Assembly (NCBI GenBank): GCA_018398585.1
Contig: JAGTTD010000008.1
Span: 1,934,501-1,998,500, forward strand
Source of the DNA: Simmondsia chinensis
Lineage: Eukaryota > Streptophyta > Magnoliopsida > Caryophyllales > Simmondsiaceae
DNA length: 64,000 nucleotides
Direction: 5' to 3'
The number at the start of each line of letters is the position of its first letter. Within the stretch, counting starts at the first letter, position 1. The translations under genes and the position numbers were made by a program. Positions 1-9,713 of this stretch are shown here, in pieces. The notes under the pieces were generated by a model. It was not told the DNA's origin. It ran no database searches and saw nothing but the letters and a program-made list of their open reading frames with translations.

Positions 1-1137
1 TTTAAAAAATGTCTTTTTGAAATAAAAAATTATTTTTTAAAATATTTGCAAATCTTTAATATGTTTATTAAACATATTAAAATTATTTTAAATGTAAATT
101 CAAATTTTTAGAAATTATTTTCTCTTTTTATCAAAGGCCACATCAACAAAAACTAATAGATGTTAGCATTAGTATTAAGGTGTGATATTAAAATTTTTTG
201 AAAATTTTAAGCGTAACATTGAAAAATTAGAAAGGTGTTCTTTTGAAACTGCACCTAAATTAATTTTAGTTGATTTTCATTAAAAATTCTAAATTTTTTA
301 AATAGGATAACTCGTTGCATTGAAAAATCAAAGTACTTAGATGATAGATGTGCAAAACCTTAAAATATTTAAGTGATAAATTTCCTAAAATTTTACCATC
401 AACTCCAGTTTTTCATTGTGTAAGTATTTTGTTTAATATATATTATTGCCCGTGATAGAAATTACAACACTAATTAAACAAAGTAATTGAAAGCGTACCA
501 TTCACATCCATGATTTGTTGATGTATCAAGTATTACCGACAATTAAACCTAAGATGCACTTCCACTCATCCATAATGATATCCACTAACTGGGAGAAGAC
601 AAAAAATGAGAGAGTTCTCTGTAACTTAATGATCAATAATCATTGTGGGGAGGGGGTAGCCTCTGATATAGATTAATAATCAGACTTACCCGTCACAGAC
701 CCATTCATCACAATCGAGACACCACAATTCACAACAAGTCCATATATCACAATCGGGCCATATATGACTAGAGAAACTTTTGAATACATAGTTAATGCAC
801 CAAATTTTATGTTACTAATTAGTAATTTATAATGTGTCTTTCGATAATTTGAATATAAGCCCGTGACAGTATAATAGTACAGAGTAGGGACGAAGGCAAA
901 CAATAGGAACACCCAAAACACCCAAGACAAAAGGCTACTTACAATCAGGACTCCAAAACAGAAAACTCCGAACCAAGGGCTAAGGTAGACCTTACTCTAA
1001 TGACATCACGATTAACACCAAAAGTCAGTATAAAGGAGCCGCTCCAGCGATACTCACCCTAGAAAAACTACCCTGGAGACAAAAAAAACGACGAGGTCAC
1101 GAGAGACCAAAACACATGTCAAGGAATCAACTTTCCT
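1..1137. other. AT-rich intergenic DNA, no gene seen
   Basis: I see no coding region with plausible splice structure and no RNA gene here. The stretch is AT-rich with short open frames only. Confidence 0.6.
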
Positions 1138-1416
1138 AAAAGTTTAAGCTGATGAGTGAAAGTCCAACATTAGTTTTATACTCTAACACCCTCCCTCCCC
1201 TCACGCAAATGCCGATTGGGCTTCAAGCATGGATTTTGTACAGGCTCACCTTGTACATCGTACTTAGATTATATTTAACTCGGAAAATAGAGGTTGTTGG
1301 GATTTAAACTCGTACCGTCTAGGTTATCAAAGCTCTAATAACATATTAAATAACCAACTTTACCAAAAGTTTAAACTAATGGATAAAAATTTAACATTAA
1401 TTTTATACTATAACAA
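1138..1416. repeat. Pair of diverged ~52-bp direct repeats flanking ~170 bp
   Basis: A segment around 1138-1190 recurs in diverged form at 1363-1416. Both contain AAAAGTTTAA, then a version of TTTTATACT, then AACACCC. The spacing is about 225 bp. I cannot assign it to a named element; a short duplication or the remnant of an old insertion would both fit. Confidence 0.45.
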
Positions 1417-1473
1417 CACCCAAGACAGACCATAATAGGATATTAAAGAGAGAATAAGAAAGGAAAAGAGTGA

Positions 1474-2303
1474 GTAGACCAGAATAGGACATTAGGTTTG
1501 GATTACACTCTTCTTCGCAGTTATTTGGACCTTATGGAATTATAGGAACGAAGTCATTTATAAAGCCAAGACCTTATCTATTCAAGAGCTTTTTGATCTC
1601 GTTAAAGTTAGACTTGCATTTTGGATGTCTGCATGGGTGAGTAGCTCAACTTATCCATTAGAATATATCGTGGAAAACATCGATTCAATTCAATCTTGGG
1701 CGGAGCCTGGTCCACAGAGACAGTGTGTTAGATGGAGGCCTCCTAGAGCTGGGGTGCTTAAATGGAACATCGATGGATTGTCGATGGGTAAGCCGAGACC
1801 TTCTGGTATAGGGGGGATCCTTAGAGACCATTGTGAAAGAGTAGTAGCCGTTTTTTCAATCCAAGCTAGGGTTATGGAATCCAACCAAGCAGAAATTGAA
1901 GCTATTTGCTATGCACTTGATATGTCAATGAGGAAGGAAAATATGAGGGATATCGAAATCGAGGTCGAATCTGATTCGGCAAATGCAATCAGATGGTGCA
2001 ACGGAGTGGAAGCAATCCCGTGGAAACTGAACTTTCTTATAAACAAGATCATGTTCTACAAGCAATTCTTCTAATCAATATCTTTCACTCACACGCTTCG
2101 TGAAGGTAATTCTCATGCTGACTCATTAGCTAAGAATGGGGTGTTTAAAAGTAGCCCGCTCAATGTGTGGTTTGCTTAAGTTGTGCATGTTTGTTTAATG
2201 CTTTTTTTCTCCCCGAGTTTTGTATCCTATGTGACTCTTTGATGCATCACCTTGTATACTTTTTGATAGTCGAAATAAAAGTTTAATTATCAAAAAAAAA
2301 AAA
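1474..2303 (+). mobile_element. 5'-truncated LINE (L1-type) with poly-A tail and 18-bp TSD
   Basis: The 830-bp insertion is bounded by a perfect 18-bp duplication, AAGAAAGGAAAAGAGTGA, at 1456-1473 and 2304-2321. It ends in TTTAATTATC plus an A-tract (from 2292), the same ending as the other plant LINEs in this window. Only the 3' end of ORF2, the RNase H domain, is present. This is the signature of target-primed reverse transcription with 5' truncation. Identical flanks suggest a fairly recent insertion. Confidence 0.92.
1625..2180 (+). pseudogene. LINE RNase H domain fragment
   Basis: The open frame to 2074 reads like the RNase H domain of plant LINE ORF2. It contains PPRAGVLKWNIDG, GIGGILRDH with the first acidic residue in WNIDG, an AEIEAICYAL helix, and ESDSANAIRW. 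After 2074 the frame breaks. A shifted frame continues with a match to 'SHADSLAKNG...SSPLNVWFA' and stops near 2180. It is a dead fragment of the truncated LINE at 1474-2303. The related domain at 9714-10193 (minus) in the long LINE carries the same motifs, so the two belong to related lineages. Confidence 0.85.
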
Positions 2304-2525
2304 AAGAAAGGAAAAGAGTGAAAAAAGAGTTTGAATGGTCCAAAGACAAAAAAGAGAGCAATAAAGAATCAAAATGCATGAAAGGGACCAACGCACAGTC
2401 TAATCCAATTATTTTCTTTTTCTTTTTCTTTTTCTTTTCCTTTTCGCAGTTGTAATACCAACACCTTGGAATGTTTGCTTTGTGGTTTTGCTTTTATTAT
2501 TTTATAACTTACTTCCCTGTTTTAT

Positions 2526-2751
2526 CTGAAAAGGTACCAATACATAAATATCGGATCCTATTAAAATTTTAAAGTTAAGCGTGCTTGGATGAGAGTAGTA
2601 CTAAGATGAGTGACCTCCTAGGAGGTTCTCGTGTTGCACCCCTCAGGTTGGGGGTTATCGGAAACAGCCTACCCTAAATGGGGAAGGCTGCGTACATTCC
2701 CTCTCAAGATCCTGCTTAGGCAGGGGCTCTTGAGGCATTGGGAATGTTGCT
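2526..2751 (+). mobile_element. 5S rRNA-derived SINE with Angio-domain tail (copy A)
   Basis: The 5' half (from about 2531) follows 5S rRNA: GGTACCAATAC, then GGATCC, GTTAAGCGTGCTTGG, GAGTAGTACTAAGATGAGTGA and GTGTTGCACCCCTC. The 3' half is the Angio-domain (GGCTGCGTACAT, CCTGCTTAGGCAGGGGCTC, TTGAGGCATTGGG) ending ATGTTGC. Imperfect flanking duplications, TTACTTCCCTGTTTTA and TTACTTCCCCTTTTTA, suggest a real insertion. The head has accumulated substitutions, so this copy is older than those at 28593 and 44178. Confidence 0.85.
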
Positions 2752-2764
2752 TTACTTCCCCTTT

Positions 2765-3207
2765 TTACTAACTTATTTTTTTAACTATGGGTTTCTTTTG
2801 GCATCATAAGCTCGAGCTCGTAGGCTCGCGAGTCTAAACAAGTCTAAGCGAGACTTTTTACTAACTTATTTTTAACTACAGGTTTCTTTTGGGATCATAA
2901 GCTCGAGCTCGCAGGTTCGCAAATCTAAATGAGAATTTTTTAGTATAATATAATTGCTTCAATTTTGGCCATTGAAGCCAAATCAAGCCCAAAACGAGCC
3001 TATATTGATCATAAGTGAGCCGAAATATTGCAAGTTTCATTTGAAGCTCACCGAGCTAAGATTTACCCGAGCCGAGTCCGAGCTTTTGATGAGCGAGCTC
3101 GAGCCTGAACTTTCAACATTTGGCAAGTTTCGAGCCGAGCTTAATGCTAACGAGTCTCGCCTCAAGCCTAACAGGCTCGGCCTCAGCTCAGCTCAAATAC
3201 ACCCCTA
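2765..3207 (+). mobile_element. hAT-like MITE rich in GAGCTCG motifs, with internal 93-bp duplication
   Basis: The 3' terminus ACACCCCTA and the body (AGCTCACCGAGC, CGAGCCGAGC, CTCAGCTCAAATACACCCCTA) match the element at 59334-59697, which has hAT-type 8-bp TSDs. The left end is degenerate. Within it a ~93-bp unit is tandemly duplicated (from 2761 and 2854), each unit containing TTTTTACTAACTTATTTTT and AAGCTCGAGCTCG. Confidence 0.6.
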
Positions 3208-4036
3208 GTTATTATTGACAGAGCAAAAATTGTTGCTATCATATTAGTGATATGACTTGCAAACAATAAGAGTCACAAAATTGTCTTACAAATGACGATA
3301 TTGCTATGGTAATAACAATTTTCCCTAGCAATAATATTATCTTATTTTTATATTAATACATTATTTTATTGAAAATTTTATCAGTAACTTAATTAATTTC
3401 AAAGTAAATTGCATATTAGTATTCTAATATTTAGTGTATTTTAGTCAATAAACTTTATGAAATAATTTTTAATTTCAAAGTTACTGCATTTAATATAATA
3501 GTACAAATAACAATGTAAAAATATATAAGATCTCCATTTATTTGTTGATTGCCCCACAGTCCCCTTACTATTCCCTTCATCCCATACATAAACTGTAATG
3601 TTGTGGCACTTATAATGAAGAAGAGTTGTATGTAGAGGCTATTTTATACCTTTATACATTGCAATTTATTTATTTTATTAAATGAATATAGAATTTAGAC
3701 TAAAAAATTATAGCATCTGAGTACTAAATTACATATTTACCCGGTGTTCAAAAAAATATGTAATTTACCCTTAATTTTACTCTTTAGAAACAAAATTAAC
3801 ACAATAAATAAAATGTTAAAATAACCAAAAAATAGAGAAGCAACACTTGTGTGTATCCATTATGGCGGGATCTAGAATATTTGGTATGGGTTACTGTAAT
3901 TTTCAGGTCTGCGTGTATCGAGTCCATATCTTGGAATTGTTTACATATTTCTTATTATTTACACTTTCCCTGCACTGTGTTATATCTTAGGCCTCCCTAT
4001 GAGATGCCAACTTTTTGTATCGTAAGTTTTTCTCAC

Positions 4037-4067
<31 letters not shown>

Positions 4068-4334
4068 GCAGCAGCCACAAGATGAAAAGCCTATGAATCT
4101 CTTGAAAATAGAATTGGAGGCGCTCCTTCCACGCTGCTTTTAATTTGCGCCTCTAATTTCTTTTTTTCTTTTTTTTTTCTCTTTTTTATTGTGAGATCGG
4201 CTTTTTTAAAGTAAAATCCTAAACTTATAATTAATGGCCAATGCGAAAAATCAATTATAAAGAATAATATATATACATTTATTGTACTTAAATTAGAATT
4301 ATTTTTCTAATATGTATAATACTGTTATGTCCTT
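3208..4334. other. Intergenic; 25-A tract at 4043-4067
   Basis: There is no gene. A segment around 3225-3350 resembles stretches near 30745-30890 and 37405-37510 (they share versions of AATAACAATT and GCAATAA), perhaps an old MITE family. The 25-A run at 4043-4067 looks like the 3' tail of a degenerate retroposed sequence starting somewhere after 3840; the source is not recognisable. Confidence 0.45.
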
Positions 4335-4560
4335 TGAAAACAGCCTTCTACAGGGTAGCACTCTACATAGATAAGGTTGCGTATATCTCACCTTTTCCAG
4401 ACCATGGATTTGTTGTTGTTATTGTTACAGCAACAACAACAACAATCACAGTGCCTCAAAGCGCTCCCGCATAAGCAGGGTCTGAGAGGGGTAGATGTAC
4501 GCAACTTTCCCCTTTCCGGGAGCAACCCTGAAGGGAGGCTATTTCCGAGGCTGTTATTGT
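4335..4560. repeat. Two Angio-domain SINE tails joined tail-to-tail
   Basis: Bases ~4335-4425 are an Angio-domain in plus orientation: GAAAACAGCC, CAGGGTAGCAC, AAGGTTGCGTA, then TTGTTGTTGTTATTG. This is followed at once by a minus-orientation copy (~4430-4560): CAACAACAACAACAA, CAGTGCCTCAAAG, GCATAAGCAGGGTCTGAGAG, GATGTACGCAAC, GGAGGCTATTTCCGAGG. The two (TTG)n ends meet, giving a large inverted repeat. No 5S head is visible on either side. Confidence 0.8.
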
Positions 4561-4877
4561 CGATTTATAATAGTCCTTTTGAGTTGGTTGAAATTTAAAT
4601 GAAACCAATTTGGCTAAATTTTTAGAGTAAAATTACATTTTTTTTTCCCCCATTGAAAAAACAGTTTTTTATGTTTTTGACTTGTTGGCAAAATATAAAG
4701 TGATTTAAGATATAAATATAAGTTTTATTTTATTTTTTTTCCCTTTAAAAATATAGGTTGAAGAAGAATTAGAATTTTTAAATAAAAATATCCGTTATTT
4801 ATATATTTAAAAATTTTAAAAAATAGTTATTTTATAATATGACAGAAAGATGCTTTTGTTTTAAAACTTGTAAGATT

Positions 4878-5040
4878 AAATTCGGAGCCTTTTCTGATGG
4901 GCCTCTGGGCTTAGACTTGTGGAAGGGCAGCCCGGCCCATTCTACTAGCCCAGTTTTATTAAATTCGGAGCCTTTTCTGATGGGCCTCTGGGCTTGGACT
5001 TGTGGAAGGGCAGCCCGGCCCATTCTGCTAGCCCAGCTAT
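4878..5040. repeat. 83-bp tandem duplication, nearly identical units
   Basis: Units at 4878-4960 and 4961-5040 share AAATTCGGAGCC, GGGCCTCTGGGCTT, GGACTTGTGGAAGGGCAGCC or a one-base variant, and CGGCCCATTCT. Open frames run through both strands, but only because the repeat is GC-richer than its surroundings. I see no protein family. Confidence 0.8.
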
Positions 5041-5596
5041 ATAAAACTTTAAGGTTTATATATCTGCTTTTGTTGGGCTCAAAGTTGGTCAACTAAGCCC
5101 ATTTTATTCATACTTTAGTCAAAAAAATTTTCATTTTGGCTTTTACAAAAAATACTATTTTCTATTTATATTTAAAAGCAGAAAAATAACTTTTAGTTCA
5201 ATTAAAAAGTAATTTTCTTAGGCCAAATACACTTAAATTATGGAAAAAAAAATATTTCTTACTAAAAAATTATGTTCGTGCCCTTGGAACATTGGGAATG
5301 TATATTCCTAAACAAATATTTTTTTCATCAATGGGCTGAAACTGAATAGGATATTTTATGATATTTTTACACAAAATTGCCTTTAAAAATATTAATTTTT
5401 ATTCAACTATTATACTTTTTAAAATTTTTAAGAAAATCACCAATTACTATCTATAGTTATTTTAATTTATCAACTTTTGTTGACATTCTTAGCAATTAGT
5501 TAAAAAATTTATATGGTGTGCAAATGAGTTTTGGAGTGGAATTTAATATATAAGGCAAAAGACAAATTGGATAAGAATACACACTCTTATGGTAAG

Positions 5597-5794
5597 CGTG
5601 CTTGGGCGAGAATAGTGCTAAGATGAGTGACCTCCTGGGAAGTCCTCGTATTGCACCCCTCAGGTTGAAGTTTATCGAAAACAGTCTCTCTTCAGGGTAG
5701 CCAGGTGAAGGGAGAAGGCCACGTACATCCTTCCTCCCCTACCCCCGGGGACCCTACTTAGACGGGAGCCCTTGGGACACTGGAAATGTTGCTT
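5597..5794 (+). mobile_element. 5'-truncated 5S-derived SINE with Angio-domain (copy B)
   Basis: It starts inside the 5S head at CGTGCTTGGGCGAGA and continues through GATGAGTGACCTCCTGGGA and TATTGCACCCCTC into the Angio-domain, ending ACTGGAAATGTTGCTT. It is flanked by an 18-bp duplication, ACACACTCTTATGGTAAG (5579-5596) and ACACACTCTTATCGTAAG (5795-5812), with one mismatch. The truncation point overlaps a TAAG shared with the 5S sequence, as expected for microhomology at the 5' junction. Confidence 0.92.
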
Positions 5795-5923
5795 ACACAC
5801 TCTTATCGTAAGTATTCTTAGCCGAAATTTTTACATATTTTCAATGTGTATGAAGCGTGGAAATTTGAAAATAAATACTACCTAGCTAGTATAGGTTGAA
5901 TGTGGTTGATTTTAAAAAAATAA

Positions 5924-6040
5924 CAACAATAATAACAAATTCAGTGCCTAAAGGGCTCCATCCAGTGCAGGGTCTAAGGAGTAAGATGTACATAGCCTTA
6001 CTTCTTCAAGGAGCTATCTTAAAGAGAGGCTATGTTTGAT
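5924..6040 (-). mobile_element. Angio-domain SINE fragment (minus)
   Basis: On the plus strand it reads AACAACAATAATAACAA, CAGTGCCTAAAGGGCTCC, GCAGGGTCTAAGGAGTAAGATG, then AAAGAGAGGCTATGTTTG, the reverse of the Angio-domain tail. No 5S head is recognised upstream. It is diverged; no TSD found. Confidence 0.7.
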
Positions 6041-6121
6041 AACTCCCAATCTAAAAAGTATAAAAGCAAAAACAACGGCATAGAGAGAGCATAAAGCTGC
6101 ATATGATAATATGTGATTTTT

Positions 6122-6525
6122 TGTCATGATTGTAACAAGTAGGATAAAGAGTATAAAGACATTAGTATTAGTATTAAGTAGTTAGTATTGGAGGGAACGA
6201 TATTTATTAGTTAGTTAGAGATATTCTTGTATTAGTAGATGCAATTAGATTGAGTTGTTAGGTTGGTTAGATGAGTTGTATGCTTGTATTGAGTTGTTAA
6301 CCATTAGTTAGTGCATTAGCTAGATATTTTTTAGGCTTAAGCTACTATAAGTACATAATCTCGCACTTGTAATCCTTATTCAATGGATAATAACAATCTT
6401 ATTTTCCTTACTTTTCTCTATTCTCTCTACTTCTCCCTCTAATTCTCATCTCTTTCTCGATTCTTCTTCGTCCCAAACTCTAATTCTTCTTAATCATGCT
6501 CCAAGATCCATCTCGGGTCATGACA
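6122..6525 (+). mobile_element. Solo LTR (404 bp)
   Basis: It begins TGTCATGATTG and ends GGTCATGACA, so the termini are inverted repeats (TGTCATGA/TCATGACA) with the TG...CA ends of LTRs. Flanks TTTTT and TTTTC are compatible with a 5-bp TSD carrying one change. A related LTR lies in reverse orientation at 52784-53128. No internal retrotransposon sequence adjoins it, so it is probably a solo LTR left by unequal recombination. Confidence 0.75.
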
Positions 6526-7302
6526 TTTTCTTAAAAGTACAAAGTTATGTTGGTTAAATAAAAGGATTTTTGTATTAACAACCACATGAATACTAGGTGC
6601 AGTTACAGAAAATATTTAAATTTTCTAATTTTTTAATGTTACATATGAAATTTTTAAAATTTTTCAATATGTGACATCATCAACATTAATTAGTTTTTTA
6701 TTACATGACTTTTTAAAAATAAATTTTAAAGATATATAAATTAGTTTCTAAATATTTTCAAACTTTTTAGATATTTAAAATATTTTTTAAATATTCAAAA
6801 TATTTAAAAAATTTTAAGTTATTTTAAATGTATATCTCAATTTAAAAAAATTATTTTATCTTTTTCTTTAGAATGCTATATTAGAAAAAACTAACAGATG
6901 TTAACAACTATATATTAAGATGTGACATTAAAAAAATTTAGATAGTTTAGATGTTACATTAGAAATTTTAGGTGATTTTTTGAAATCATACCCAAAATTT
7001 GTATAATTTTGGACAGTTCAGTGTATAAATAACACAATTAATGTGGCATAACTGACAATGTGAAAATACCTTTTTTGTTAATCAGATACAAGTCTTATAA
7101 TTAACTTGAGTGTTTCATTAAGAGCTTGTTCAATGTTTTATTTTATTTGCAGTTTTTCTTTTACAAAAAAATCATATGTACTTTTTTTTATTTTTCTTGG
7201 TACCGAGGGATTGGGTTGCCTTACACAACCTTGGCCCATAAGGAGACCCACAATCCCCTTAAGCAAGTAAGTCCTAGATATATCTTCAGTGAGAATGTAT
7301 AC
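6526..7302. other. AT-rich intergenic DNA
   Basis: No gene is seen. Near 7195-7290 there is a short GC-richer piece (GGATTGGGTTGCCTTACACA) that may be a SINE fragment, not assignable with confidence. Confidence 0.4.
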
Positions 7303-7680
7303 TTTTTTTCTTTATCAAACATGCGGCCAAAGGCCAGCATTAGCATTCTATATCCTGAAGCAGAACATCATCTAGTTGCGGAGGTGGGGTTAGCCACCAC
7401 CGATGATTACATCGATTCACAAAATGTAGTCTAGCTACCACATGAGCCACTCCATTACAATCACGAGGGATCGAACGAAACAAAATACAATCAAAATACA
7501 CTTTAAGTCTAAGTATATCTCTAAGAATAGTTTGAATCGACCATGGAGGATCCTCCTCACTTGTTAAAGCTCGAATCGCCTTCAAGCAGTCGGACTCTAT
7601 GATGACCTTTTCCCCCCGAGGAAATAGCTAAAAATTACGCTTCCTAATGGCAAGAGCCTCTGACATCGGGGGGGGAGCGG
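7303..7680 (-). mobile_element. 5'-truncated LINE fragment, RNase H end
   Basis: On the minus strand, codons give an RNase H C-terminal part: VIIESDCLKAIRAL, then SIPRDCNGVAHVVARLHF, stopping in the 7340s. Translation upstream to ~7680 continues the domain (PPPMSEALAIRKRNF) and hits a stop. The 3' end reads TTTGATAAAG plus an A-rich tail (7303-7312 on the plus strand). It is closer to the LINE at 48251 (which has VIIESDCLVAIRF) than to the one at 9554. No TSD identified. Confidence 0.75.
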
Positions 7681-8302
7681 AATGACATTTTAAAAAATAC
7701 CTTTTTTATGTTAGTATTATTATTTTAGTATAATTCTGGATTTAAAAAAAAGGGTCCCAGATCACTTTTTGTAGGATCTCAAATTTCTCCTATCATACTT
7801 ACTCGTCTCCCCCTATCTCTTCTTCCTCTCTTAAACCCTCAATCTCTAAATTTCTTCTATCATTCTTACTTTTTTTTTTTTTTCCCTGATAGTTAGTGAC
7901 AGAGTTGCGATACAAAGTAGGTAACTCGTTAAAATGAGCCTCGAGTCAGCCTGTATATGGACGGGGATCAAACAACAGAAATAATACAAATAGAAATACA
8001 AGCAAAAATAGGCAAATACTAAAAGCACCAAACACCACTAAGGAGGATTCAAAAACAAGACAAACCAAAAGATATGAATATAAGACAATTACACCCCTAA
8101 TCTCTCGGAGTAAGGTGCTCAATCATACTTACTTATGTACTCTTTATACTTGTAATTTTCATATTACCAAGCTTACGTTATTTGTCCATTTATTTGTTGT
8201 CTGAGTTTGGATTGGTTTGATTGATTAAAGTGAGTTGAGATTCAATTACATCTGTCTCATTTTATAGTTTTTATTTTAAAAATTAAAAATTATATTTTAA
8301 AA

Positions 8303-8967
8303 AAGGAAAGTTATAGAAAAACTCCCTGTTTTTTGTTTCAAAAATAGAAAAACCCCCTCACAAATAAAAGCAGTCACTAAATTCCCTCACTTTTAAAAAT
8401 TTATCACTTAACCCCCACGAAACTTTTTTTTGACCATTTTGTCCCTCAAAAGTGAGAGGGTTAAATATTTAATTATATTTTTGGAAAAGAGTTTTATATT
8501 ATTAGGCAAAAATTGGAAAAATTTTATATTTTTCGCAATAGAATTAATAAAATTTGTATATATTTATAAAAATATAATTATTTTAATTAATTATAGTAAT
8601 AATATTATAAATTTAGAAGATAAAAAATATTTTTAAATTTTTAATAAAAGATATTATAAGATAAAATATAATATTTTTTGGATATTATAATGTCAAATAA
8701 TAATTTTTATAAATATAAAAAACTCTTTTTTTTATAGATATAAATTTTTTTTTATTTTTCCCCAAAACATAAAATTTTATCTAAAAATAAAATTAAATAC
8801 ATAATTATTTTATTTTGAGGGGCAAAATGGTCCAAAAAAAATTATTTGGGGACAAAGTAATAATTTTCTCAAAGTAAAGGGATTTAATGAGTAATTTTAT
8901 TTGTGAGGGAGAATTTTTTATTTTTAAAGCAAAATTTAGGAATATTTTCTGTAATTTATCCTTTTAA
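8303..8967. mobile_element. AT-rich TIR element (MITE), copy 1
   Basis: Its ends are long, diverged inverted repeats. The left arm has CCCTCACAAATAAAA, CACTTTTAAAAATTTATCACTTA and GACCATTTTGTCCCTCAAAA. The right arm has the complements (GGGGCAAAATGGTCC, TTATTTGTGAGGGAGAA, TAATTTATCCTTTT). A second copy with the same architecture lies at 31110-31770. There is no coding capacity. The superfamily is unclear because the flanks are A/T homopolymers and hide any TSD. Confidence 0.7.
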
Positions 8968-9540
8968 AAAAAATACTTTTTCTATTTTAATGTTTTGGGA
9001 TCATTTTATGCAGGTTCTCAATTTTGACCCGGCAGAGCCACCGGAGTGAGAAGATTTTGGCCGCTTGACCCATTCCTATCATATTTTTAATGTCAAAGCA
9101 ATTAATAAAATAAGAGCTAATTTAAAAATATTAAATTATTTCGATATTAATATTTTTTTATCTTGACAATATCATTAATTTATTAATTTTATATTCTAAT
9201 ATGCTCTCACACAAGTATTTATTGGATTTGAAGCATCTATATTGGACAGGCTCATATCATACTTTGTGTTATAACTATGTTTATTAAAATTGGGGGCCGT
9301 TGGGATCGAAATATTGATTTAATATTTTGATGTTTTCACCATTAGAGTTTGAGATATCAAATTTTAACCGAAATCCTTCCTAGCTAATTATGAATATAGT
9401 TTGGTAACCGAAATTCCAACTGTATAATTCGAACTCGAGATTTTTAGGGCAGGAATATTTAATAAACCACAATATGGAAATTAAACAAAATTTAACATGT
9501 ATGTGTATTATTTTGACTCTGGCCATAAAAATTTTGAATA
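8968..9540. other. Intergenic DNA
   Basis: AT-rich, with no gene, RNA or repeat structure that I can support. Confidence 0.4.
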
Positions 9541-9713
9541 ATTACTACGTGTATTTTTTTTTTTTTTGATAATTGCCATTTCATTAATCTTGAAAGGAAT
9601 TAGTTACAATCATTGTGAAAAAGAGATAAAGGATCAAAAGTATTCCACTCACTACAAAATGTGGAATGATTCAAGTAGACTACGCATTTTGAATGTGCAA
9701 TCAATTTTTATCA

